Positions 47,986 to 59,170 of a DNA stretch of 64,000 nucleotides are shown here, piece after piece. The DNA is from Amoebophrya sp. A120. Its lineage: Eukaryota; Sar; Dinophyceae; Syndiniales; Amoebophryaceae. Below the pieces are notes generated by a model. It searched no databases. It was not told the DNA's origin and was given only the letters and a program-made list of their open reading frames with translations. Made by a program: the position numbers and the translations under genes. The DNA lies in contig CAJINV010000011.1 of assembly GCA_905178155.1 (NCBI GenBank), positions 227,029 to 291,028 of the forward strand, written 5' to 3'. Numbering within the stretch: position 1 is the stretch's first letter; every line of letters starts with the position of its first letter.

Positions 47986-50900
47986 TCAGTATTTCGGCTT
48001 TGTCGATTTCGGTCCTGTCGCGTCCATAAAGTCGCGGCGCAGCGTTTCCCGCATCCGCTGCTTCAACTGCAACACAGTGGAGGACGAGATTGAGGAGGGG
48101 TTCTGCTGCTGCTGCTGCTGCTGTTGCATCGCAGGTCCATTTATTTGCAGCTGCGGTGGCTGACCTGCTGGTTGTACCGATGCAGAGGGATAATTGCGAT
48201 TGGAAGCGCCGGAGACCCCACCAGTCAGTCCACCCACTTGCAATATTTGTGGTTCATCCACCACTTCTTCCGGAAACAGAACGTTCGACGAAGACGTTGC
48301 CCGAGAGGTCCCGACAACGGGAAACATCATCCCGCCAGCGGCTGATGAAGAAGCTTCTGCTTCCGCGCCGCCTCGGTTAATACCCGTGCGCGCATTTTTC
48401 CGGCCCGATGTTGAGCGTTGTTGCAGATCGTCAGCACGCGGCCCAGCAGTGCTTCCAATCGAGGACCCGATTCCCAGTTGCACGGACGCCTGTCCATCTT
48501 TCGCTGGAAAATTGTCGCGCCACGTTTCCAGAAACGCCGCGGCTCCGCCGACGGGCTGCTTCGGTAGTAGTTGCCGTGACGAGGTTGTACCGCTAATGGC
48601 TGGTGCTGCTGCTGGGAGAACATTTTTACGGTCGTTTATGTGCTGGGCAGCTGTTCCTGCTGTTGACCTTGACCCGACCTCCGGTGCCGTCAGGTTCAAG
48701 TCTCCGAAGGAATGAGAGGAGGAAGACGAGGGCCCCCGTAAGCTTGCAGCTGCTTCTGGTCCAGCACTACTAGCATGCAGATTTGCTTCATCCCCGCCGG
48801 CACGTTGTACGCCCACTCCAGAAGCAGGAGCTCCTCCTCCTTCCGCCACGACGGACTGCAGTTGTTCCAGTCGCTCGTTATGCCGCGTGTGCAGGTTCAG
48901 TGCGATCTCCAGCAGCCGCTCCTTATCTGCCTGCGGGATGGTTTCGTTGCCGGAGAGAAGCCCGAACAGTTCCTCCCCAAACCCGTCTTCGATAGGATTC
49001 TGCTCCACGGCAGCCGCCAAGCCCCGGAGCAGACAGTCCGCCAGTGCGATGGTGCGCGCGCCAGACGTTGGATATGCATTCAAAGAGGCATCGTACGAGT
49101 AGAAATTCAAATTGGAATTGCATGTTAATACAAATACAATGGCACAAAGACGAACCTCTTGCAGGAGCGGATTCTGGTCCCCCCCCGGCGCCAGCCGGTG
49201 TCCCGGGGGGCCCAGAATACCGCCCTGGGAAGGTGCGAAATTGTGACGCAATCTTGCGCCGGGACCCAGAAATGGCACAAAGACGAACCTCTTGCAGGAG
49301 CGGACTCTGGCCCCCCCGGCGCCAGCCGGCGTCCCGGGGGGCCCAGAATACCGTCCTGTGAAGGTCAAAAACCGTGACGCAATCTTGCGCCGGGGCCAAA
49401 AAATGGCACAAAGACAAATCTCTTAGAGGACGGTATTCTGGGCCCCCCGGCGACAGCCCGTGTCCCGGGGGGCCCAGAATACCGTCCTGTGAAGGTTAAA
49501 AACCGTGACGCAATCTTGCGCCGGGGCCAAAAAATGGCACAAAGACGAACCTCTTACAGGACGGTATTCTGGGCCCCCCGGCGACAGCCCGTGTCCCGGG
49601 GGGCCCAGAATACCGTCCTGTGAAGGTCAAAAACCGTGACGCAATCTTGCGCCGGGGCCAAAAAATGGCACAAAGACGAACCTCTTACAGGACGGTATTC
49701 TGGGCCCCCCGGCGACAGCCCGTGTCCCGGGGGGCCCAGAATACCGTCCTGTGAAGGTCAAAAACCGTGACGCAATCTTGCGCCGGGGCCAAAAAATGGC
49801 ACAAAGACGAACCTCTTACAGGACGGTATTCTGGGCCCCCCGGCGACAGCCCGTGTCCCGGGGGGCCCAGAATACCGTCCTGTGAAGGTCAAAAACCGTG
49901 ACGCAATCTTGCGCCGGGGCCAAAAAATGGCACAAAGACGAACCTCTTACAGGACGGTATTCTGGGCCCCCCGGCGACAGCCCGTGTCCCGGGGGGCCCA
50001 GAATACCGTCCTGTGAAGGTCAAAAACCGTGACGCAATCTTGCGCCGGGGCCAAAAAATGGCACAAAGACGAACCTCTTACAGGACGGTATTCTGGGCCC
50101 CCCGGCGACAGCCCGTGTCCCGGGGGGCCCAGAATACCGTCCTGTGAAGGTCAAAAACCGTGACGCAATCTTGCGCCGGGGCCAAAAAATGGCACAAAGA
50201 CGAACCTCTTACAGGACGGTATTCTGGGCCCCCCGGCGACAGCCCGTGTCCCGGGGGGCCCAGAATACCGTCCTGTGAAGGTCAAAAACCGTGACGCAAT
50301 CTTGCGCCGGGGCCAAAAAATGGCACAAAGACGAACCTCTTACAGGACGGTATTCTGGGCCCCCCGGCGACAGCCCGTGTCCCGGGGGGCCCAGAATACC
50401 GTCCTGTGAAGGTCAAAAACCGTGACGCAATCTTGCGCCGGGGCCAAAAAATGGCACAAAGACGAACCTCTTACAGGACGGTATTCTGGGCCCCCCGGCG
50501 ACAGCCCGTGTCCCGGGGGGCCCAGAATACCGTCCTGTGAAGGTCAAAAACCGTGACGCAATCTTGCGCCGGGGCCAAAAAATGGCACAAAGACGAACCT
50601 CTTACAGGACGGTATTCTGGGCCCCCCGGCGACAGCCCGTGTCCCGGGGGGCCCAGAATACCGTCCTGTGAAGGTCAAAAACCGTGACGCAATCTTGCGC
50701 CGGGGCCAAAAAATGGCACAAAGACGAACCTCTTACAGGACGGTATTCTGGGCCCCCCGGCGACAGCCCGTGTCCCGGGGGGCCCAGAATACCGTCCTGT
50801 GAAGGTGCGAAATTGTGACGCAATCTTGCGCCGGGACCCAAAAATGGCACAAAGACAAACCCCTTGCAGGAGCGGATTCTGGGCCCCCCGGCGCCAGCCG

Positions 50901-52163
50901 GTGTCCCGGGGGGCCCAGAATACCGTCCTGTGAGGGTGCGAAATTGTGACGCAATCTTGCGCCGGGACCCAAAAATGGCACAAAGACGAACCTCTTGCAG
51001 GAGCGGATTCTGGGCCCCCCGGCGCCAGCCGGTGCCCCGGGGGGCCCGGAATCCCGTCCTGTGAAGGTGCGAAGCCGTGACGCAATCTTGCGCCAGGCCG
51101 CAAAATGAAAGCAGATTTTTTCGAAAAAGATAAGTACGAAACTTGTCATGCGGATTCTCAAGCAAAGTGGATTCAAAAGCAAACAAGCAGATCTGTCATG
51201 CGTGACTGGCATGTACGATTTTACTTTTGCACAGGATAATATTGTACTCGAGACCGCGACATGATTTTGGTCGTCATCTCCCTCTCGTGGCTCCTCCTTC
51301 ACACGCACATGCGAGTAGGTACTCGCCGCTGCTGATCCTCCAATCGCCGTGCGACTGGTTGTGTGCTGCGCTTGTGGTGCCTGCTGTTCCTCTTCCTCGC
51401 TGGCCGGAAGCTCTTGTTTCACCCGCGGCTGCTGTAGTTCCTGCTTGATTCTGACGATCGGATGAGTTGTACCACGGTTTCTTTCCATCTCCTCCTGATC
51501 TTCGCTGTGGTTCACGCCATGATGAGCCAGTTCTTGCTCTTCACCGACAAGACCGTTTTTATCTGCCGCGGTGTCTCCTGGCTGTTCCTCATCTTCGCCG
51601 GACTGCAAAAACAGGTCCTCGCCGTCGTCAAGGTCGAAAATGAAATCCCCGAGGAGGAAGTCCTCCTCGCCCTCCTCTCCACCGACCACCTCCGCAAACG
51701 GGTCGTGCTTGATTCTCACCAGCTCTGGTGCTTCCTCGGTCTGCGGCTGTTGCTGATGTTGTACTTCGGGTGGTTCTTGTAATGTTGCATTTATTTCTTG
51801 GTTCTCCACCACGAGGGTATTTGTCGCAGTTCTTTCTCGACGGTGCGAGTCAGTGGTTGTAGAGGACGGACCTCCCGATAATTGCTCGCTTTTTACCTTG
51901 GCTTGTTGTAAGAGAGGTTCTTGTTCAGCAGCATTCGTTCCTGCTCCCATCTCCGGTGCGCCCGGCATATCAATAGCTGCGAACCGCGACGGCACGGCAT
52001 GACGCGGCTGATGTCTGTGTCCTGTCCCGCTGGCCACTCCCGGCTGCCCGGTAGTTCGAGGATTTGTTGGTTGCTTGGACGACGTTGCACGCCCGGGCGA
52101 ATCTGAGCTGTCGCTCAGGATTACAACGACCGCGTCGTCGTCGGCTTTCTTTCCTGTCTGCAT
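47986..52163 (-). CDS. Disordered protein with N-terminal SIM-like motif and multiple SUMO-acceptor-like sites
   Basis: Exons 52163-51245 and 49070-47986 sum to 2004 nt (667 aa). Start ATG 52163; the frame continues upstream without another ATG. Residues 12-22 read VVVILSDSSDS, the hydrophobic-plus-acidic/Ser pattern of SUMO-interaction motifs. Five psi-K-x-E/D sites follow in exon 1: VKSE (K91), IKHD, IKQE, VKQE and VKEE. A highly acidic patch lies between them (GEEGEEDFLLGDFIFDLDDGED). Exon 2 starts TSGARTIALADCLLRGLAAAVEQ, with a short helical domain, then low complexity and an eight-residue Gln run. No RING or other catalytic domain is seen. The motif content suggests a nuclear SUMO-pathway client or scaffold, which is inference. 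The intron is a 2171-bp TIR element filled by a minisatellite. Confidence 0.72.
49071..51241 (-). mobile_element. Introner element 11, expanded to 2171 bp (direct repeat TTG)
   Basis: Flanked by TTG (49068-49070 and 51242-51244). The upper end reads TATCCTGTGCAAAAGTAAAA on the gene strand, the same terminal family as element 1. The inverted lower end (TATGCATTCAAAGAGG...CATCGTACGAGTAG) is a diverged match. Excision with one flank gives VAVSSTTSGARTIALADC in frame. Nearly all the interior is the 131-bp minisatellite. Confidence 0.72.
49139..51104. repeat. 131-bp tandem repeat, ~15 copies, each a long hairpin
   Basis: The period is 131 bp, measured from ATGGCACAAAGACGAACC at 49534, 49665 and 49796. 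Each unit holds a perfect inverted repeat: GGACGGTATTCTGGGCCCCC, then a ~14-base loop around ACAGCCCGTGT, then the reverse complement, a 23-bp stem. Central copies are nearly identical; edge copies differ more, as expected if expansion happens in the middle. Confidence 0.95.
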
Positions 52164-52715
52164 CGTGCCTGTGGCGGTCCTGCTAAAGTAAGATGCCCGG
52201 GACAGGTTTGGGTGTGGCCCATTAGCTTGAGAAATTTCAAGGACGACGTTGGTTCTCTCCGATAACCATGAATGTTGGGCACGCACATCATACGCTTAGT
52301 ACTTACTATGCGATTTTTACGATTCAGTTTTGGACCTCAAAAAAGGAAAAGTATTATTTAAGGTGCATCTACTTCACAGAGAAATCCAAAGAACAATGTT
52401 GCGCTCTACATGCAGAACGTAGCGCTACGTCTTCAAGCTCATAGATACCACAATTCAATCACGGAATAAAAGGATGATCCTTGGAATGCACATGTGTCGG
52501 TATGTCCCTGTGCCTACTTAGTGTGGTATAATCATGGTGAATTAGAAAGAATTCCAAAGGCTCTGGTCTCATATTCGTGGTCTCAAAAAAAATGCTGTCG
52601 TGTGTATATGTTGAAGATCCTGTATTTGAAGTCGCTCTTTGAAGACAACAAGGCCATCACCAAAGCCAATCTCAACTCAGCGTGATTTAATTGAGCTTCC
52701 AGCACACTCCTACGG
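52164..52715. other. Upstream region of the SUMO-motif gene
   Basis: About 550 bases at the right edge of the unidirectional gene cluster. No repeat or RNA gene seen. Short plus-strand frames exist but carry no recognisable motif. Confidence 0.4.
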
Positions 52716-52873
52716 ATGCACAAAGGAAAGCGACACCTGCAGGAAAGTTCAGATCAAGTCAGAGATCGCGAGGCCCTTCGTGTGTTGCAGGAGCAACTAG
52801 AACTTTCTCGTACCAACAGCACTCTGGTTGCGCGCAAAGTTCCGGCCTCGATCTACCATCGAAAGCGTCGGCT
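52716..52873 (+). CDS. Candidate plus-strand exon, coiled-coil-like
   Basis: The frame MHKGKRHLQESSDQVRDREA... continues as LRVLQEQLELSRTNSTLVARK and is heptad-like and unlike the neighbouring repeats. It ends at CTG followed by GTAAGC, a good splice donor, just before the arrays begin. If real, it would be the only plus-strand coding piece in the window and would have a very long repeat-filled intron. Evidence is only composition plus the donor. Confidence 0.25.
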
Positions 52874-52909
52874 GGTAAGCGGAACACAGATTCCGCAGTT
52901 CCTCTCCAC

Positions 52910-52983
52910 CAGCCGGGGCTCACGCCCGGCACCCGAATTTGGTATTTGCCACCATCCCAATGACACCCCTTTCCTGACGGGCA
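52910..52983. repeat. Isolated unit resembling the terminal 52-bp array family
   Basis: CCAGCCGGGGCTCACGCCCGG at ~52907 matches the unit core of the array at 62085-64000 (for example near 62140 and 63690). It lies at the other end of the repeat mosaic. Confidence 0.6.
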
Positions 52984-54055
52984 CAAAAATCGCTTCCAAC
53001 TGCTGCTCGAATCGGCGGCACGCTTCCCCGAAAGGTGTCCAAAAACCCCTTCCCGGCCAGGCTCAAAAGCAGCTTCCAACTGCTGCGCGGTTGGGCGGCA
53101 CGCTGCCCTCAAAGGTGTCCAAAAAACCCTCCCCGATCAGGCTCAAAAGCAGCTTCCAACTGCTGCTCGAATGGGCGGCACCCTGCCCTCAAAGGTGTCC
53201 AAAAAGCCCTCCCTGGCCAGGCTCAAAAGCAGCTTCCAACTGCTGCGCGAATGGGCGGCGCGCTGCCCTCAAAGGTGTCCAAAAAGCACTCCCCGGCCAG
53301 GCTCAAAAGCAGCTTCCAACTGCTGCGCGAATGGGCGGCACGCTGCCCTCAAAGGTGTCCAAAAAGCCCTCCCCGGCCAGGCTCAAAAGCAGCTTCCAAC
53401 TGCTGCGCGAATGGGCGGCACGCTGCCCTCAAAGGTGTCCAAAAAGCCCTCCCCGGCCAGGCTCAAAAGCAGCTTCCAACTGCTGCGCGAATGGGCGGCA
53501 CGCTGCCCTCAAAGGTGTCCAAAAAGCCCTCCCCGGCCAGGCTCAAAAGCAGCTTCCAACTGCTGCGCGAATGGGCGGCACGCTGCCCTCAAAGGTGTCC
53601 AAAAAGCCCTCCCCGGCCAGGCTCAAAAGCAGCTTCCAACTGCTGCGCGAATGGGCGGCACGCTGCCCTCAAAGGTGTCCAAAAAGCCCTCCCCGGCCAG
53701 GCTCAAAAGCAGCTTCCAACTGCTGCGCGAATGGGCGGCACGCTGCCCTCAAAGGTGTCCAAAAAGCCCTCCCCGGCCAGGCTCAAAAGCAGCTTCCAAC
53801 TGCTGCGCGAATGGGCGGCACGCTGCCCTCAAAGGTGTCCAAAAAGCCCTTCCCGGCCAGGCTCAAAAGCAGCTTCCAACTGCTGCGCGAATGGGCGGCA
53901 CGCTGCCCTCAAAGGTGTCCAAAAAGCCCTCCCCGGCCAGGCTCAAAAGCAGCTTCCAACTGCTGCGCAAATGGGCGGCGCGCTGCCCTCAAAGGTGTCT
54001 AAAAAGCCCTCCCCGGCCAGGCCCAAAACCAGCTTCTAACTGCTGCGCAAATGGG
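52983..54055. repeat. 80-bp tandem repeat array
   Basis: Units recur every 80 bp (GCTCAAAAGC at 53221, 53301 and 53381), about 13 copies, with central copies almost identical. The core includes CTTCCAACTGCTGCGCGAAT and GGGCGGCACGCTGCCCTCAA. Because 80 is not a multiple of 3, successive units are read in rotating frames. This yields an 80-residue periodic translation in all plus-strand frames, an artefact and not a gene. Confidence 0.93.
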
Positions 54056-56030
54056 CGGCACACTGGCCACGGGGGTGTCCAAAAATCCCTCCCCGAGTAG
54101 GCTCAAAAGGAGCTTCCAACTGCCGCGGGAAGGGGCGGCACGCTGGCCGCGGGGGTGTCCAAAAATCCCTCCCCGAGTAGGCTCAAAAAGACACTTCCAA
54201 CTGCTGCGGGAATGGGCGGCACGCTGCCTCCGAAGGTGTTCAAAAATCCCTCCCCGAGTAGGCACAAAAAGACACGTCCAACTGCTGCGGGAATGGGCGG
54301 CACGCTGCCTCCGAAGGTGTTCAAAAATCCCTCCCCGAGTAGGCTCAAAAAGACACTTCCAACTGCTGCGGGAATGGGCGGCACGCTGCCTCCGAAGGTG
54401 TTCAAAAATCCCTCCCCGAGTAGGCGCAAAAAGACACGTCCAACTGCTGCGGGAATGGGCGGCACGCTGCCTCCGAAGGTGTTCAAAAATCCCTCCCCGA
54501 GCCGGCTCAAAAAGACACTTCCAACTGCTGCGGGAATGGGCGGCACGCTGCCTCCATAGGTGTTCAAAAATCCCTCTCCGAGTAGGCGCAAAAAGACACG
54601 TCCAACTGCTGCGGGAATGGGCGGCACGCTGCCTCCGAAGGTGTTCAAAAATCCCTCCCCGAGCCGGCTCAAAAAGACACTTCCAACTGCTGCGGGAATG
54701 GGCGGCACGCTGCCTCCATAGGTGTTCAAAAATCCCTCTCCGAGTAGGCGCAAAAAGACACGTCCAACTGCTGCGGGAATGGGCGGCACGCTGCCTCCGA
54801 AGGTGTTCAAAAATCCCTCCCCGAGCCGGCTCAAAAAGACACTTCCAACTGCTGCGGGAATGGGCGGCACGCTGCCTCCATAGGTGTTCAAAAATCCCTC
54901 TCCGAGTAGGCGCAAGAAGACACGTCCAACTGCTGCGGGAATGGGCGGCACGCTGCCTCCGAAGGTGTTCAAAAATCCCTCCCCGAGCCGGCTCAAAAGA
55001 AGCTTCCAAGTGCTGCGGGAATGGGCGGCACGCTGGCCACGGGGGTGTCCAAAAATCCCTCCCCGAGTAGGCTCAAAAGAAGCTTCCAACTGCTGCGGGA
55101 ATGGGCGGCACGCTGCCCTCAAAGGTGTCTAAAAAGCCCTCCCCGGCCAGGCTCAAAAGCAGCTTCTAACCGCTGCGCGCATGGGCGGCACACTGGCCCC
55201 GGGGGTGCCCAAAAATCCCTCCCCGAGTAGGCTCAAAAGGAGCTTCCAACCGCTGCGGGAAGGGGCGGCACGCTGGCCACGGGGGTGTCCAAAAATCCCT
55301 CCCCGAGTAGGCTCAAAAGAGGCTTCCAACTGCTGCGGGAATGGGCGGCACGCTGCCGCCAACAGTGTTCAAAAAGCCCCTCCCGACCAGGCTCAAAAGA
55401 GGCTTCGAACTGCTGCGGGAATGGGCGGCACGCACGCCCCGGGGGTGTCCAAAAATCCCTCCCCAAGTAGGCTCAAAAGATGCTTCCAACTGCTGCGGGA
55501 ATGGGCGGCGCGCTGCCTCCGAAAGTGTTCAAAAAGTCCTTCCCGACCAGGCTCAGAAGAGGCTTCCAACTGCTGCGGGAATGGGCGGCACGCTGGCCCC
55601 GGGGGTGTCCAAAAATCCCTCTCCGAGCTGGCTCAAAAGAAGCTTCCAACTGCTGCGGGAATGGGCGGCACGCTGCCTCCGAAGGTGTTCAAAAAGCCCT
55701 TCCCGACCAGGCAGAAAAGAAGCTTCCAACTGCTGCGGGAATGCGCGGCACGCTGGCCTTGAACCTGCCAAAAAATTCCTGCCCAGCCGGGCACAAAAGG
55801 CGCTCTCAACTGCTGCGCGAATGGATGGGCGGCACGCTAAGGCCGAAGGTGCCCAACAACCCTTCCCCGAGCAGGCTCAAAAGGCGCCTCCAACTGTCTG
55901 CTGCGGGAATGGGCGGCACACTGGCCCCGGAGGTGTCCAGAAATCCCTTTCCGGGCAGGCTCCAAACGCGCTTCCTTCCAACTGCTGCGGGAATGGGCGG
56001 CACACTGGCCCCGGCGGGCCCGGCCGAGGG
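54055..56030. repeat. 81-bp tandem repeat array, related to the 80-bp family
   Basis: Units of ~81 bp (54181 to 54262) with CAACTGCTGCGGGAATGGGC and TCCAAAAATCCCTCCCCGAG. Two subtypes alternate through ~54180-54990, giving a ~162-bp higher-order period; units beyond 55000 are more diverged and mixed. Frames stay open on both strands. Confidence 0.9.
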
Positions 56031-59000
56031 GCGGCCAAGCGGAACGGGCGGCCCTGTTTTGCGTTCTTTTTGCGCGGGCGCCATACCTTCGGCGGAATCA
56101 GACTTCTGGAAGCCCGGCAAGCGGAACGGGCGGCCCCGTTTTGCCATCTTCTTGCGCGCCATGCCTTCGGCGGAATCAGGAATCTCAGCAGACGGAACGG
56201 GCGGCCCCGTTTTGCCATCTTTTGCGCGCCATACCCTCGGCGGACTTGGAATTCTGAAAGCCCGGCCGAGGGGCGGCCACGCGGAACGGGCGGCCCCGTT
56301 TTGCCTTCTTTTTGCGCGCCATACCTTCGGCGGAATCAGAATTCTGGAGACCCGGCAAGCGGAACGGGCGGCCCCGTTTTGCCATCTTTTTGCGCGCCAT
56401 ACCGGCGGCGGAATCAGGATGGAATACGGAAGCTCGGCAAGCGGAGCGGGCGGCCCCGTTTTGCCATCTTTTTGCGCGCCATACCGTCGGCGGACTTAGA
56501 ATTCTGAAAGCCCGGCCGAGGGGCGGCCAAGCGGAACGGGCGGCCCCGTTTTGCCTTCTTTTTGCGCGCCATACCTTCGGCGGAATCAGAATTCTGGAAG
56601 CCCGGCAAGCGGAACGGGCGGCCCCGTTTTGCCATCTTTTTGCGCGCCATACCTTCGGCGGAATCAGAAATCTGGAAGCTCGGCAAGCGGAACGGGCGGC
56701 CCCGTTTTGCCATCTTTTTGCGCGCCATACCATCGGCGGACTTAGAATTCTGAAAGCCCGGCCGAGGGGCGGCCAAGCGGAACGGGCGGCCCCGTTTTGC
56801 CTTCTTTTTGCGCGCCATACCTTCGGCGGAATCAGAAATCTGGAAGCTCGGCAAGCGGAACGGGCGGCCCCGTTTTGCCATCTTTTTGCGCGCCATACCA
56901 TCGGCGGACTTAGAATTCTGAAAGCCCGGCCGAGGGGCGGCCAAGCGGAACGGGCGGCCCCGTTTTGCCTTCTTTTTGCGCGCCATACCTTCGGCGGAAT
57001 CAGAAATCTGGAAGCCCGGCAAGCGGAACGGGCGGCCCCGTTTTGCCATCTTTTTGCGCGCCATACCTTCGGCGGAATCAGAAATCTGGAAGCTCGGCAA
57101 GCGGAACGGGCGGCCCCGTTTTGCCATCTTTTTGCGCGCCATACCATCGGCGGACTTAGAATTCTGAAAGCCCGGCCGAGGGGCGGCCAAGCGGAACGGG
57201 CGGCCCCGTTTTGCCTTCTTTTTGCGCGCCATACCTTCGGCGGAATCAGAATTCTGGAAGCCCGGCAAGCGGAACGGGCGGCCCCGTTTTGCCATCTTTT
57301 TGCGCGCCATACCTTCGGCGGAATCAGAAATCTGGAAGCTCGGCAAGCGGAACGGGCGGCCCCGTTTTGCCATCTTTTTGCGCGCCATACCATCGGCGGA
57401 CTTAGAATTCTGAAAGCCCGGCCGAGGGGCGGCCAAGCGGAACGGGCGGCCCCGTTTTGCCTTCTTTTTGCGCGCCATACCTTCGGCGGAATCAGAATTC
57501 TGGAAGCCCGGCAAGCGGAACGGGCGGCCCCGTTTTGCCATCTTTTTGCGCGCCATACCTTCGGCGGAATCAGAAATCTGGAAGCTCGGCAAGCGGAACG
57601 GGCGGCCCCGTTTTGCCATCTTTTTGCGCGCCATACCATCGGCGGACTTAGAATTCTGAAAGCCCGGCCGAGGGGCGGCCAAGCGGAACGGGCGGCCCCG
57701 TTTTGCCTTCTTTTTGCGCGCCATACCTTCGGCGGAATCAGAATTCTGGAAGCCCGGCAAGCGGAACGGGCGGCCCCGTTTTGCCATCTTTTTGCGCGCC
57801 ATACCTTCGGCGGAATCAGAATTCTGGAAGCCCACTCACAAGCGGAACGGGCGGCCCTGCTTTGCCACCTTTTTGCGCGCCATACCTTCGGCGGAATCAG
57901 AAATCTGGAAGCTCGGCAAGCGGAGCGGGCGGCCCCGTTTTGCCATCATTTTGCGCGCCATACCATCGGCGGACTTAGAATTCTGAAAGCCCGGCCGAGG
58001 GGCGGCCAAGCGGAACGGGCGGCCCCGTTTTGCCTTCTTTTTGCGCGCCATACCTTCGGCGGAATCAGAATGCTGGAAGCCCGGCAAGCGGAACGGGCGG
58101 CCCCGTTTTGCCATCTTTTTGCGCGCCATACCACCGGCGGAGTCAGGAATCTGGGAGCTCGGCAAGCGGAGCGGGCGGCCCCGTTTTGCCATCTTTTTGC
58201 ATTGCGCGCCATACCGTCGGCGGCCTTAGAGTTCTGAAAGCCCGGCCGGGGGGCGGCCTAGGTAGCGGAGCGGGCGGCCCCGTTTTGCCTTCTTTTTGCG
58301 CGCCATACCTTCGGCGGAGTCAGAATTCTGGAAGCCCGGCAAGCGGAACGGGCGGCCCTGTTTTGCCATCTTTTTGCGCGCCATACATTCGGCGGAATCT
58401 ATCTGGAAGCTCGGCAAGCGGAACGGGCGGCCCCGTTTTGCCATCTTTTTGCGCGCCATACCCTCGGCGGACTTAGAATTCGGAAAGCCCGGCCGGGGGG
58501 CGGCCAAGCGGAACGGGCGGCCCCGTTTTGCCTTCTTTTTGTGCGCCATACCGTCGGCGGAATCAGAATTCCGGAAGCCCGGCAAGCGGAGCGGGCGGCC
58601 CCGTTTTGCCATCTTTTTGCGCGCCATGCCATCGGCGGAATCAGGGAGGAATCTGGAAGCTCGGCAAGCGGAGCGGGCGGCCCCGCTTTGCCATCTTTTT
58701 GCGCGCCATACCGTCGGCGGACTTAGAGTTCTGAAAGCCCGGCCGAGGGGCGGCCTAGGTAGCGGAGCGGGCGGCCCCGTTTTGCCTTCTTTTTGCGCGC
58801 CATACCTTCGGCGGAATCAGAATTCTGGAAGCCCGGCAAGGGGAACGGGCGGCCCTGTTTTGCCACCTTTTTGCGCGCCATACCTTCGGCGGGGTCAGGA
58901 ATCTGGAAGCTCGGCAAGCGGAACGGGCGGCCCCGTTTTGCCATCTTTTTGATTGCGCGCCATACCTTCGGCGGACTTAGATTTCTGAAAGCCCGGCCAA

Positions 59001-59170
59001 GGGGCGGGCGGCCAAGCGGAACGGGCGGCCCCATTGTGCCTTCTTCTTGCGCGCCATACCTTCGGCGGGGTCAGAATTCTGGAAGCCCGGCAAGCGGAAC
59101 GGGCGGCCCCGTTTTGCCATCTTTTTGCGCGCCATGCCCTTGGCGGAATCAGGAATCTGGAGGCTTGGCA
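56030..59170. repeat. Higher-order tandem repeat, 246-bp unit made of three subunits
   Basis: Subunits of about 78, 78 and 90 bp share AAGCGGAACGGGCGGCCCCG and TTTGCGCGCCATACC. The triplet recurs every 246 bp (for example 57211, 57457 and 57703) with near identity in the centre and degeneration outwards. 246 is divisible by three, so open frames of 470-640 codons exist on both strands; I treat these as non-coding. Confidence 0.93.

Noticed and set aside
49139-51104. CRISPR-like array of regular repeats
   Set aside because: Units are continuous 131-bp tandem copies with no unique spacers, the context is a eukaryotic intron, and no cas genes are present.
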